Shown: positions 33,417 through 43,872 of the stretch, one piece after another
How the letters are laid out: each line of letters opens with the position of its first letter
Numbering within the stretch: the first letter of the stretch is position 1
Assembly (NCBI GenBank): GCA_037127255.1
Contig: JBANSL010000018.1
Location: forward strand, 23,905,175 to 23,969,174
Length of the DNA: 64,000 bases
From: Persicaria tinctoria
Taxonomy: Eukaryota > Streptophyta > Magnoliopsida > Caryophyllales > Polygonaceae
Direction of reading: 5' to 3'
Program-made: the position numbers and the translations under genes
Notes under the pieces: model-generated
Told to the model about the DNA's origin: nothing
Seen by the model: only the letters and a program-made list of their open reading frames with translations
The model's database searches: none

Positions 33417-34817
33417 GGGAAATTCCGTTTGGTGCCCTTGAGGTTTCGACAATTCCGCTTGGTGCCCTAAGGTTTTATTTTGTCCGGATGGTGCCTCTGA
33501 GTTTTGTCAAAAGTCCGCATCATGCCCAAAACTCATATTTTCACTTTTTTAAATCAATAAAATGGCCCATTATTTTTCCTTATTTCACAAAACCTCTTTT
33601 ACTTTTAACAATGAACAAAATTACCTATTATTTATCTAAATTCAAGATAAAATTGAAAAAATCACTTTTATTTCTAAAATTCAACAAAATCACATATTAT
33701 TTCCAAAACTTTTATCACAAAATCACCCTTCTTCCAAAATTTTCAAAACAAAATCATTACGGTTTTTTAAATTATACAAAAGACATTTTAGTTTCCATAC
33801 TTTGAAAAAATAAAATAAAAACACTCGTTATTTTCCAAAAAAATATTTAACACCTCTTAATTTCCAAAATAATATTTAACCTATAATTCACTAAATTTTA
33901 ACAATTGTTAATGCGATTGATCATATGGTGGCTCAATATTTTGGTAGTATATTTTTTTTCGGTTCAATCTGTAAACCTGGAATTATTATTTTTTTCAATT
34001 TAATATTTAGCCACAATAGTTCATTGTAGAAATACATTATAATTATCATTTTCTTTTAAAATCGGGTCTTTGTGTTTCACCTGACCCGAAAATGCCGGAT
34101 CGGATCGATTTGACCCAGCATGAACCATCCTAATTAATCAATCTAACCCAATACTCGATTAGAATTTTATTGAAAAAGTAATGTAAAAAATAAAGGGTGG
34201 ATTGATGAATAAGAGGGTGGATTTTTTTATACCCAAAACTCAATTAGAATAAATGAGAATTTTTTTAAATCAAAATTATGGTTTTATGATTTTTTCCTTT
34301 TTGTAATTTATAGGTCAATTTTTTTTTCCAAAAAATGTGAGGGTGGATTGATGCAAATTTTTTATAAATAATCGGTGGTATGTTATGTATGTACAATGTT
34401 TGACAAATAATGAGATTTTTTTTTTGCAAAATATTAAAAATAATGAATCTTTTGTGTAATGTTAAAAATAAACGTTGATTTTCTTCTAAAAATTTTGTAA
34501 CAATGGGTGAGTTTTTCCTAAAATTTTGGAAATTATGTGTGATTTTATTGAAAAATATATATAAGTTGTTTTTTTTTTCACTTTTATGTTGGATTTCGTT
34601 AAATAATAGGTAATTTTATTCATTGTTAAAAATAAAGGGGGTCTTGTGAAATAAGAAAAAATAATGGGCCATTTTATTGATTTAAAAAAATGAAAATATG
34701 AGTTTTGGACATGAGGCGGACTTTTGACAAAACTCAGGGGCATCATCCGGACAAAATAAAATCTTAGAGCACTAAGCGGAATTATAAAAACCTCAAGAAC
34801 ACCAAACGGAATTTCCC
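33417..34817. mobile_element. Long-inverted-repeat MULE, 1.4 kb
   Basis: Perfect 9-bp duplication TAATCTAAA (33408-33416 and 34818-34826). The inverted repeats start GGGAAATTCCGTTTGGTG and run for about 300-400 bp on each side, including TTTTGTCCGGATG and AAAACTCATATTTTC and their complements. The centre is AT-rich with CCTGACCCGAAAATGCCGGA. The paired open frames at 33488 and 34746 are the two arms of the inverted repeat, not genes. Confidence 0.88.
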
Positions 34818-34826
34818 TAATCTAAA

Positions 34827-35168
34827 TGAATGAATACGAGGGAACCAACATGTATTACGGAGTATAATATATGCCGAATAATTTGGAAGATGACCCACTC
34901 GGCCACTCACTCTAATTACGACTGCATCTTCCTGATTTATAAAATTAGTTACAGAAAATGTAATCATTTTTTTTATTTAAATTAAAGATATGCTTACGAA
35001 AGCACTGACGTATCAAAGATCGACCGGCTCCACCGGTTGCCCGGTTGATAATATTCCTATTAGCTTAATGTCGGTCAACATATCGTCACACTAATCCTAC
35101 ATATCTGCCTTTGATTTACTCCAAAATATTACTCCGTACTCATTATTTAACGTAATTGATTTTCATAA
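34827..35168. other. Intergenic spacer
   Basis: No gene seen; ordinary AT-rich sequence. Confidence 0.5.
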
Positions 35169-35170
35169 TA

Positions 35171-35628
35171 CTCCCTCCCAAAATAAATGTCACTATACTT
35201 TTCGGCACATTTTTTAAGGCGTTAAAAACTCTATAAAATACTCCCTCCGTTCCATAATACATGTCCTTTTACTTTTCGGCACGTTTTTTAAGGAGCGAAA
35301 AACTCTATAAAATATTATTTTTTTAATGAATTTTTTTATATAATTTGATACTTATTACTAATAAGTATCAAATTATATAAAAAAATTCATTTAAAAAAAT
35401 AATATTTTATAGAGTTTTTCGATCCTTAAAAAACGTGCTCAAAACCAAAAGGACATCTATTGTGGAACGGAGGGAGTATTATTTTTTTAATTAAATTTTT
35501 TATATAATTTCATAGTGTATAAAGTTGTACAAAAAATTTAACTAAAATAATAATATTTTATAGATTTTTTAACTCATTGAAAAACGTGCACTAAAAGACA
35601 AACGACACTTATTTTGGAACGGAGGGAG
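35171..35628. mobile_element. Stowaway MITE (outer)
   Basis: Ends CTCCCTCCCAAAATAAATG and, in reverse complement, CTCCCTCCGTTCCAAAATAA, each next to TA. It was split by a second MITE at an internal TA; removal of the inner element restores a continuous foldback. Confidence 0.85.
35241..35476. mobile_element. Stowaway MITE (inner, nested)
   Basis: Ends CTCCCTCCGTTCCATAATAC and, in reverse complement, CTCCCTCCGTTCCACAATAG, flanked by TA (35239-35240, 35477-35478). Both arms fold back almost perfectly. It is younger than the outer MITE. Confidence 0.9.
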
Positions 35629-35650
35629 TATATTAAAGTGGGTTAATTGA

Positions 35651-35808
35651 TTTTCGCTATATACACCACAAACCCTGCACGTCAATTTCAACGTACAGGG
35701 TTAAAAGTGGGTTAATTAAGTTTTAAAAAGTGCTTATTAGTAATGGTGATTTGCACGTCGAAAGCAACGTGTATTTTTAAAGGTGGATCTACGGTGTATT
35801 TAAAAACA
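35651..35808. mobile_element. Small MITE related to the 7.7-kb MULE
   Basis: It begins TTTTCGCTATATACACCACA, close to the MULE terminal repeat, followed by CTGCACGTCAATTTCAACGT. Near its right end are TTTGCACGTCGAAAGCAACG and CGGTGTATTTAAAAA. Shared end and subterminal GCACGTC words suggest a deletion derivative that the MULE transposase could move. TSD unclear. Confidence 0.55.
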
Positions 35809-36195
35809 TTCTAATTATTACTAGGTATAAATTATTTAACCAAATAATTTATAAATATTTACATATATAATCATAATAGAATGGAAATCAAACCCACCCT
35901 AATTAATTACAGTATTTGGGTTTTTCGGTCAACAAAATGATCCATTTAAAAAAGAGGGGGGAGAAAAGAATGTTAATTTATTATGACCATACAAAAAAAA
36001 AAAAAGTTAATTTTATAATGTTTGAAGAATTACAAGACTTGAGACTATTTTGTTTTTTCAGTCAAATTTATTTATAGACAATAATATTTATATACAATTA
36101 AAAAAAATCAATACCAAATAACAATGAAATAATTGGCAACAAAAAAAAATTATAGCTTTTTTTTTATAAAGGAAAGAAATTAGGTCTATCTACAA
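35809..36195. other. AT-rich spacer
   Basis: No gene seen. Confidence 0.5.
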
Positions 36196-36198
36196 TTA

Positions 36199-36464
36199 GA
36201 GCATTTCCAACATATTCTCCATCTTGATTTTTTAGAGAATATTGGAATGGTGTTAGGTTCAACCGCTTCCCGATTACATTCTCCAAAATAGGAAATAGAG
36301 AGAAAAGATGGAGATCATTTCCTAAATTTGGAGAAAACTCTATATATTTTTGGGTAAACTTCATAATGGAGAAGCTGTTGGAATTGGGTCACAAAATATT
36401 CAGAATATTTAACTTCTAATTCTCTATTTTGGAGATTGTTTTAAGGAAGCTGTTGGGCATGCCC
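36199..36464. mobile_element. Tourist-type (PIF/Harbinger) MITE, 266 bp
   Basis: Flanked by the trinucleotide TTA on both sides (36196-36198, 36465-36467). Ends GAGCATTTCCAACATATTCT and, in reverse complement, GGGCATGCCCAACAGCTTCC. The interior contains paired TCTCCAAAATAGG-like words. No coding capacity. Confidence 0.78.
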
Positions 36465-36543
36465 TTAGACCGTAGTTAGACAAAATGACAACAATTTTCA
36501 TGTTCTAAACTAGATTACAAATAGACAGTTCTAATAATAGTTC

Positions 36544-37380
36544 AGAGCTGGTAATTCGGTCGTTTGGGTCGGGTTCGGGTTAGGCTTGCTCAAGTCGGCT
36601 CATTGGCGGGTCGGGTCAGTTCGGGTAAAATTTATGGTAGGGTACTGGTTGGGTCGGGTTCGGGTCGGGTTCGACCGGTCATAACGAATTTTAGATTGGT
36701 CGGGTTTCTGGTTAAATCAGGTCATGCCCATTCGGGTTCGGGTCAAAGCGATTCGGGCTCGTTCGGGTTTCGGGTCAAGAGACGGATCAGTCTCATTTGA
36801 GTTTCGAATCAAAGAGGGTACAATTTGTTTGAGTTTTCAGTCGAATTATATTCGACCCGTTTGGATAATTAGGTTGATTTTGACTCGGTTGAGTACTTAA
36901 ATATGTAATTTACTTAAAATAAATGGTTTTGACTCGGTTGAATACTTGAATATGTAATTTTGACTTGGTTGAATACACTCATTGTCATTGACTCATCGGT
37001 TGACTTACTTGACTAATTGACTTATCCGCTTATCTATTGATTTTACTTGGGTTCTTATTCATATGATAATAATTAACAAAAATAATTAGTGTTTTATATA
37101 TTAAAAATAAAATCATAAACTTATGTTAAAAAAAAATTAACATTCAAGCATTAAAATGTTGATGTTAAATAACCATTTCAATTCGGGTCGGTTGAGAGTC
37201 GGGTCGGGTTTGGGTTGGGTCGGATTTATCTGTGTTCGGGTCTGTTTCGAGTCGGGTAAGGTCGGGTCGAGTTCGGTCTATCTCGGGTTTGGGTTACGGA
37301 TGACTCCAGATTTTCGGATTTCGATCGGATTCAAGTGAGTCGGGTCGAATTTTCGGGTCGGACCAGATTTTACGAGCTCT
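36544..37380. mobile_element. hAT-like element rich in GGGTCGGGTT
   Basis: Ends AGAGCTGGTAA and, in reverse complement, AGAGCTCGTAA; AGTTC(AG) occurs on both flanks (about 36538 and 37382), but I cannot fix an exact 8-bp TSD. Subterminal GGGTCGGGTTCGGG words resemble the hAT element inside the LTR at 42186. The open frames are repeat translations. Confidence 0.55.
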
Positions 37381-37581
37381 AAGTTCAGGCATATGCCAAA
37401 CGATTTTATTGGTTTACTACACTTGGCATAAAAAAAATACAATATTTTAGTACTTACCCAAGTTATATGTTTTGTGTCATTTTCAAAATTAATCATAAGA
37501 TATTGACAAATTTACACCAACAAACCCAAGTAAAGTTTTACCTTTTGTCACAAGCAAAGTCTCTTAAGATGCAGTTTAATA

Positions 37582-37916
37582 CTCTATCCGTTCACGAAAA
37601 CTTGTCATTTTAGCCTTGAAATTTTGTTCAAAAAAACTTGTCATTTTAGACATTATCCCCCATTGTTTCCTAAATTACCCTTAGTTATTTTGCATTGGTC
37701 TTAGCTAATTTAAAATTTGGCTCCACTTTTAGTCTTATAATTGTACTTGTTTTTGGGATGATTAAGAATGTAATCCAAACAATTTGAAATTTGAAAGGTA
37801 CTACCAATGGGAGGATTTGTAACAATGAGAAGACTAGGGGTAATTTGGGTGGATTAAGAAATTCCGTAAAACTTGTGCCCGATGCTAAAATAACAAGTTT
37901 TCGCGAACGAATGGAG
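37582..37916. mobile_element. MITE with TA flanks
   Basis: Ends CTCTATCCGTTCACGAAAAC and, in reverse complement, CTCCATTCGTTCGCGAAAAC, each beside TA. AACTTGTCATTTTAG is duplicated near the left end. Stowaway-like. Confidence 0.72.
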
Positions 37917-37918
37917 TA

Positions 37919-38539
37919 TATGACAAAATAGATACGTTCCAAAGTTGATGAATAAAACGTACCCAAAATTAGCAAGACATACAAAATTAAAGCACAACAG
38001 CTGAGAAGTAGCTAATTAATTGATGATCAAAACCAACACATACGTACATTTTATTTGGGTTTCCGTATCTAATTACTAATTAATGTGAACAAAATTCCCA
38101 ACACTTTGATCATCCAAAAATAAAATGAACAAGGCATTGTATAGAAGACACATGACATGGGTGTCAACTTTTAGTAAAAAAACAAAACAGATTTGCCAAA
38201 GCCAGCAACTTTAAGCAAATCACCCATCTCAAGTGCAAATTTGTCTGGCTGTAAACGTGAATCAGATGCCACCAATTTCTTATGAGCTGTGTCTAAAGTC
38301 TAAACGTACTGTTTATTTTGTGTGCAAATTAACCCGCAATTCGCCAAACCTGCAAGAACAAAAGTACATGGACTATTATCACTACTACTACAGCATAAAG
38401 ATTACAGTATTGAACACCAAATTAAATACTCTGTCTTATACCAGATTTAAAAATGCTCTATTAACGTCTTGTTGGGAAAAAACCGGGTAGCTAACACTCT
38501 ACCACGTGTGACTGATGTCACTAAAGTAGCCATGTTTTT
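37919..38539. other. Intergenic spacer
   Basis: No gene or repeat boundary recognised. Confidence 0.5.
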
Positions 38540-40449
38540 ATGCACAGTTTAGTTCCATATTCTATACACTTTGCATATTTCGGGTTGGGAATATGTCGAA
38601 TTTATGTAATATGTGCTTATTTGCAAGAAATAGAGATCTACATAAGTTTCTGTTTAATATTGCAGAATATGGAGCCATTTCGAGAGAAAACCAAGAAGCA
38701 AAGACGGAGGCTGAAGATTACTCGATATCGACGAGTCTTTGTCGATATCGACAAAACATGACCGGGCACATCACTGATCGAGGACAAGCTGATCGAATAG
38801 CTGAAGACGAGCCAACCCGACTCCAGGACACTCCTCGATATCGAGTTACTTACTCGATATCGACAAAACCTTGAAGACCAGCTTGGAGTCGGGGAAGAAG
38901 CCTGATCGAGGAGCCGCGGAGAGCTACTCGACCAGTCCAGACAAGCCGATGCTGAGCAACACCAGTACTCGATATCGAGGAAACTCCTCGATATCGACAA
39001 ACCCAAGTCACCTATCCGAGCAATGTCGAAGAAAGCTGCTCGACCAAGCCAAGCCACACAAGTCGATGAAGCCACCTTACTCGATATCGAGGAAACTCCT
39101 CGATATCGACAACACCAGAAGAGCACACCCGAGCCAAGTCGAGGACCAGCTACCCGACATGCCGAGCCAGCCATAGTCGACGACACAAGTTACTCGATAT
39201 CGAGGAGATCTATCCGGAAGCCGCGTACGCGGTTTGAGCTGTCCTACACGGTTTTGGATTCCTTGGGGCCGAAGTTGTCCGAGTCTATCAATATCCATCC
39301 AATGAAGAGAAGATTTATCCACTTGAAGATGTTTTAGCCTTTTAGATATAATTTCCTTTTTGGATTTATTTATGTTATTCCATTTATTTATCCTTAAGCT
39401 TTTAGATATAGAGATTTAGATATAGATAGAGATTTCTATCCTTGAATAGTAAGGATTAGAAGCCTATAAATAAAGCCTTAGGGGGCTGAGTTTTATTCAT
39501 TCCATCACACAAACAATTAGTAGGAGAAGTAGTAGGAGAGAGAGAGTGAGTGGCCAAGAGGAGTTGGTGAAGCGAGAGCGGAATCGGCTTCCTTTGGTTG
39601 TAAGCTCTGTTCGATTTAATGCAAGTAGTTATTTCCTTTCAATCGATGTCTGCGATTGCGATGAAAAGCGAGTAGTCCACCCACTTCTAGGGTTGGGGCG
39701 AGCCCAACGATAGCCCTGCGTGTTTGAGGTAAAGATCCGACTTTTATCATGTTTTAAGCATCTACTACTTGTTATATGTTTATTACCCATCTAATGGAGG
39801 TCCATGCTAACAACTTGGATTGTAAACATAAAATCGGTAGATACAATTAGGGTTTCTTGAAAGAGTTGTCTAATTGTTGGAAAAGGCGGAAGCTTGGTCC
39901 TTTGATGTGATTTACATGATTATCTGTTTATTTCTGCCTTATGCATGTTTGGTTATCGTTGTTGCAAAACCCAATCTTGGAAGTTGTCTTTTATAAAGTT
40001 TATTTTCGAATCCCAAAAGCCTTTGTCTTTATTTTATTTCGTTTTACTTTCTGCCCTCCTCGATATCGACTACCCCTTGTCGATATCGAGTTACTGATCC
40101 TCGATCCCAGATCGTCGTAGCTTTTCCTGTGCAGGTGCTCGACAAAGACATCCTTGATATTGAGTAGAGCTTCCTCGATATCGACTACCACCTGTGACTG
40201 CTGCTGCTCTGTTCGACTTGCTCGATCTTCTGTCGACTAACCCTAGTCAAGATCGAGCACTGTGGTCGACTTCTGTTCGTGAGATTTCACCGCTGCCTAG
40301 GATCCGTGACAACGCTTCCTCATGGATCGATCCTGACTTCCCACTACTGTATCGAGAGGAAGTCTTGTAATCATTTGTAAGGGACGGAATCTGGTTTGCT
40401 GTACTTTATTCATATATTTAATTTGAATTCTCGATTTCCTCCTACAACA
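38540..40449 (+). repeat. Athila-like LTR (probable solo LTR) with TCGATATCGA palindromes
   Basis: Promoter-like features include CCTATAAATAAAGCC (about 39465). The leader-like stretch with ATTAGGGTTTCTTGAAAGAG and CTAATTGTTGG, and general layout, resemble Athila LTRs such as the one at 53317. No coding domain or primer-binding site adjoins it, so it may be a solo LTR; its ends are not fixed (right end perhaps CCTACAACA at 40449). About eleven copies of the palindrome TCGATATCGA lie at 38730-39205 and 40060-40185, often as a pair around 'ggaaactcc'. Open frames across them are not convincing genes. Confidence 0.5.
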
Positions 40450-40450
40450 G

Positions 40451-41014
40451 TGACTCGGATGGATGAGGCTCCACTTACAAATGAGGACTTGTATTAATGT
40501 ACAAAGTATTTTGTACACCTCACTCGATACAAGACTCTCACTGATCGACACTCACCACTCTTGACCAACTCACTCGCAATACACTTGTGAGGATTCACTC
40601 GACTCACAACTCCACGCACTAAACAACTTGAGGAGACTCAAACTTAACTCACACACCAATAAGCATATTTATAGGTCATGCCATCCCTTACAAGAAGCTC
40701 CTAAAACATCTCTAGATCAATACTCCAACACTAGAATCATCTCTATCCTTCTAGACTCCTCCATACATTTTTCTAAGGTTCTCCAAACTTCCGAAGAATT
40801 CTACACTAGTCTAGGCACACCTAGACTCTTAACGGTTCTGGAACCTTCTATAAGGTTCCACACACTTCCGGAGTCTTCCACACTCTTCCATATGCTTCCA
40901 AATATTCCACCATGTTTCTGGGACTTCCACTGCATTCCACATTCTTCTGGAACATTCCACTATTTAACCCAAAACACATATTCATGTATTTGAAATATGA
41001 ATTATTGTCCAACA
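40451..41014 (-). repeat. 3' LTR of a Copia element
   Basis: On the minus strand it starts TGTTGGACAATAATTC after a purine tract (AATTAAGAGAGGAATT) and ends CATCCGAGTCA. It has a TATA box (CCTATAAATATGC, about 40665). TG...CA ends and the adjacent polypurine tract identify a Copia LTR. The matching 5' LTR would lie beyond the right window edge. Confidence 0.65.
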
Positions 41015-41480
41015 ATTCCTCTCTTAATTCATATTTCAAATATCTCCGCCTCATCCCTAAATCGCACTTTTTTCTGCATCTTGATCTCTTTGTCATGATA
41101 TCTCCTTTGCACAACTTGTCCTTCGAAGAAACAAATGTTCTTCCCATTCTTCCTGCCTTGCATGATCAAGCGTCTCCCTTTAAACACCTTGCACCAGCTC
41201 TTCGTGCCAACATACTCATATCTCTCTCTGATGCCATCCTGCCCAATGAAAGTATATTAACATTGCTAGAAGGCACGTACCTCACATTATGAAGAGTGTG
41301 ACTTGCACCGTCATGCAGCCTCATCCTCACACTCCCGATGCCTTCAACTTTCAATTTCTCTCTGCTTGCTAAGTTGCAATGCCCAAATGTGCCTTCAGTC
41401 TTCAAGGTGTCAAATAACGCTTGATCCCTGCAAATATGTATTGACGCGGCATTATTCATCACCCACTCTGACTTAGCAAC
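41015..41480 (-). pseudogene. Copia gag-protease/pre-integrase segment, left half
   Basis: The minus strand reads KSEWVMNNAASIHICRDQAL, then EGIGSVRMRLHDGASHTLHN and VRYVPSSNVNILSLGRMASE, the region of Copia polyproteins between gag and integrase. It continues in a broken frame (MQGRKNGKN, VQRRYHDKE-like) straight into the polypurine tract. Integrase, RT and RNase H are absent, so the element is gag-only. The reading frame continues exactly at the other side of the 22-kb insertion (63458). Confidence 0.75.
41476..41480. repeat. Target-site duplication GCAAC (left)
   Basis: Identical to 63458-63462; both lie in the same codons of the interrupted Copia gene. Confidence 0.93.
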
Positions 41481-42185
41481 TGACTAAACCAACAACAAAA
41501 ACATATGTAAAAACATAAAAACAAAATAACACACAACCAGCTGACAAAAAGCGGCGAAGGCACTATCATAAAGTCCACCCATGGATAAAAAAGAGGATAG
41601 TAAAGAGAGGCAAAGACACTATCATAAACGGCAAGCACACTTCAACAGAATCATCCGCGGATAGAAAAGAGGGGCACGTGGCGATCATGCCCACCCCCCA
41701 CGAGTAGAACACGTGTCGAGTGGCAAACCCCACGTGGCATGTCGTTTAGAGACCGCCTTGTACCTATAAAATGAAGAAAAGACATTAAAGAAAAGGGACT
41801 TTTTGGGAGTTAAGGAAGGAAAGAAAAGGAGAAGAAAGGAGTGGATCAAAACCAAGTGAGCCTGAGAAAGAAGAGTGGAATAGAGAGAATAAAGAGAAGA
41901 AGTCGAACGCGTTACCAAATACTACTTTTCGGGAAGATCGAAGCCTTTCTCACTATATTTCTCCGCGGATATAGACCTTTCTTCACTCATTGTAAAACTT
42001 TCGCCTAAATTGAGAATCTGTTGTTATTTATCCTCAAGATAATCAACGACGACAGGTAAACAATCTGAATCCCGAATTGTCCGGGGAAAACTCGATAAGG
42101 GAATAACGCATCAGCGCTATATAGGTAGATTATTCCCGCGGCACAGGTTGGGTCGCGTCGATTATTTCGATGCGGGTCAGGTAAG

Positions 42186-43594
42186 TAGGGGTGTGCAGAA
42201 AAACCCGAAACCGAAAACACGACACGAAAAAACCTGAAACCGAAAAAACACGACACGATAATGACACGAACCGATAAAACACGGCTCTAAACGGTTCGTG
42301 TTCGGGTCGGGCAAATCGCCTTATCGGGTACCCGACACGAACCGTTTAATTTTTTTTTTTAAATTTTAGATCTGGTGGTATTAGTACTTGTATAACTAAG
42401 ATCCCTTGAATAACAAAATGTTCAGTTGGCTCAATTGGTTCAAGGGAGGCGTCAGGAACAGGCTATGTTTCAACATATTCAAGTTCGAATCCCCTCATGG
42501 GCCTTTTTTTTTTTCCCATTTCCATACCTCTTAAATCCAAATTACTTTTATTTTCTTTTAAAAGGACGCTATTTGAAACCCTAGGAGTATCAGCCGACTT
42601 CTCTCTCGTCCTCACAGTTGCTTCTCCTTCAACCTCTTCGCTCAGATCCGTCTCTCACTTCCGACGACCGGCTCGAGCTCTCGGCCTCTCCACTCCCGTG
42701 GAACCACCCTCGCCTTGACGCCTTCCCCTTTCCATCTCTCTCTTTGCTCAGATCCGTCTCTCACTTCCGACGACCGACTCGAGCACTCGGCCTCTCCACT
42801 CCCGTGGAACCACCCCCGCCTTCCCCTTTCCATCTCTCTCCTTGCATCCTTCTCTCTCTCGTTCTCACAGTTTCTTCTCCTTCAACCTCTTCGCTCAGAT
42901 CCGTCTCTCACTCCCGACGACCGTCTCTCTCGGCTCCACACGCCATAGTCCATACTGCTATAGTCCACCAAACATTAGGGCAAACAGGCAAACACTTCCG
43001 CGATGGACGCCGACCAACCCTAACCTAAGGCCTCAAACTTCCAACTCCCTCAAACCTCAATCTGAAATCGAGACCCTTGGATGTTCGTTCGTCCTCTCAC
43101 TCTCAGAGTCACATACCGTTCGTCCTCTCACTCTCAATTGGGTCTGCCTGCGACCTGCGTTTGTCCTTTCACTCTCAATTGATTACTGCCTATATGATTA
43201 ATTTCTTTCAATTGTGCAATTTGTGTTGTTTGCCTGCGTTTGGGATGTTAGGGTTAGGGTTAAGATGGCAGTACAGGTCAGGCGTGGCTAATCTAATGGC
43301 CTATGCAAATTTTTTTTTTGTTGAAGTTGCTGTACAGTACGCCTGTATGCATTTTTTTTGTTGAAGTTGAAGTATAGGTCTGTACTGTACAAACTACACA
43401 GTCACACACGGACAAAATAGAAAAAAAAAAAAAAGCGGTTCGTGTCGGGTACCCAGGTATCCGACACGGAACCGAATACCCTAACCGTGTCGGGTACCCG
43501 GGTTTAGACGGTTCGAGGTATTTGGGTTTAACGGTTCCGGGTACCCGACACGATTAACCGGTTCGTGTCGGGTACCCGGTTATTCACACCCCTA
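42186..43594. mobile_element. hAT element, 1409 bp, in the 5' LTR
   Basis: Ends TAGGGGTGTG and CACACCCCTA with exact 8-bp duplication CAGGTAAG (42178-42185, 43595-43602). Subterminal GGTTCGTGTCGGGTACCCG-type words face each other. The interior has a tRNA-like stretch (42424-42510) and CT-rich sequence resembling a gene leader, with repeated blocks of about 55-110 bp (CTCTTCGCTCAGATCCGTCT at 42638, about 42745 and 42889). No transposase. The 3' LTR lacks the insertion, so it came after the Tat element. Confidence 0.93.
42424..42510 (+). other. tRNA-like segment (possible SINE head) in the hAT element
   Basis: An A-box-like TTGGCTCAATTGGTTCAAG and a B-box-like AGTTCGAATCCCC, then a T run. It may be a SINE relic carried in the element. 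Confidence 0.35.
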
Positions 43595-43685
43595 CAGGTA
43601 AGCCCTTGGGAATATTAAAGGTCCCACCAGGTAAATTCCCGGGTCCCACTAAAAATGGAGGCCTTAAGAGATCGAGCGTTTTCAC

Positions 43686-43703
43686 TGGCGCCGTCTGTGG
43701 GAA
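43686..43703 (+). promoter_or_regulatory. Primer-binding site of the Tat element
   Basis: TGGCGCCGTCTGTGGGAA lies one base after the 5' LTR; TGGCGCC complements a tRNA 3' end ending GGCGCCA, as in many plant gypsy elements. Confidence 0.75.
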
Positions 43704-43872
43704 CCCCCTCACGCTAAGGGGTTCCTTTAAAATGTTCTTTACATTCGATGAAATCAGGCAAAGACCCTCAGAACTTGGAAGAAAGCCGGGGTCCGCGTTT
43801 GAATCTAGAAATATGAATTTATGCATATGAAATTAAATCTTTCATTATCGACAGATTCGCGACACTGAGAAG

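Larger units (their letters stand above)
41481..43684 (+). repeat. 5' LTR of the Tat element (with hAT insertion)
   Basis: 2204 bp, of which 1409 bp is the hAT insertion and 8 bp its duplication, leaving 787 bp as in the 3' LTR. It contains CCTTGTACCTATAAAATG (TATA-like, about 41756-41773). Few differences separate the LTRs, so the insertion is fairly recent. Confidence 0.92.

Noticed and set aside
33488..34746. Two similar small proteins on opposite strands
   Set aside because: They are the two arms of the inverted repeat of the MULE at 33417-34817.
38590..39340. Overlapping frames on both strands rich in 'YSISRKLLDI'
   Set aside because: They translate the TCGATATCGA repeats of the LTR.
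42618..43201. Plus-strand frames in the hAT interior
   Set aside because: CT-rich leader-like DNA with internal duplications; no recognisable domain.
43606..43830. Short frames over the end of the 5' LTR and the primer-binding site
   Set aside because: They cross the LTR boundary and are not conserved coding DNA; the gag start is at 43873.
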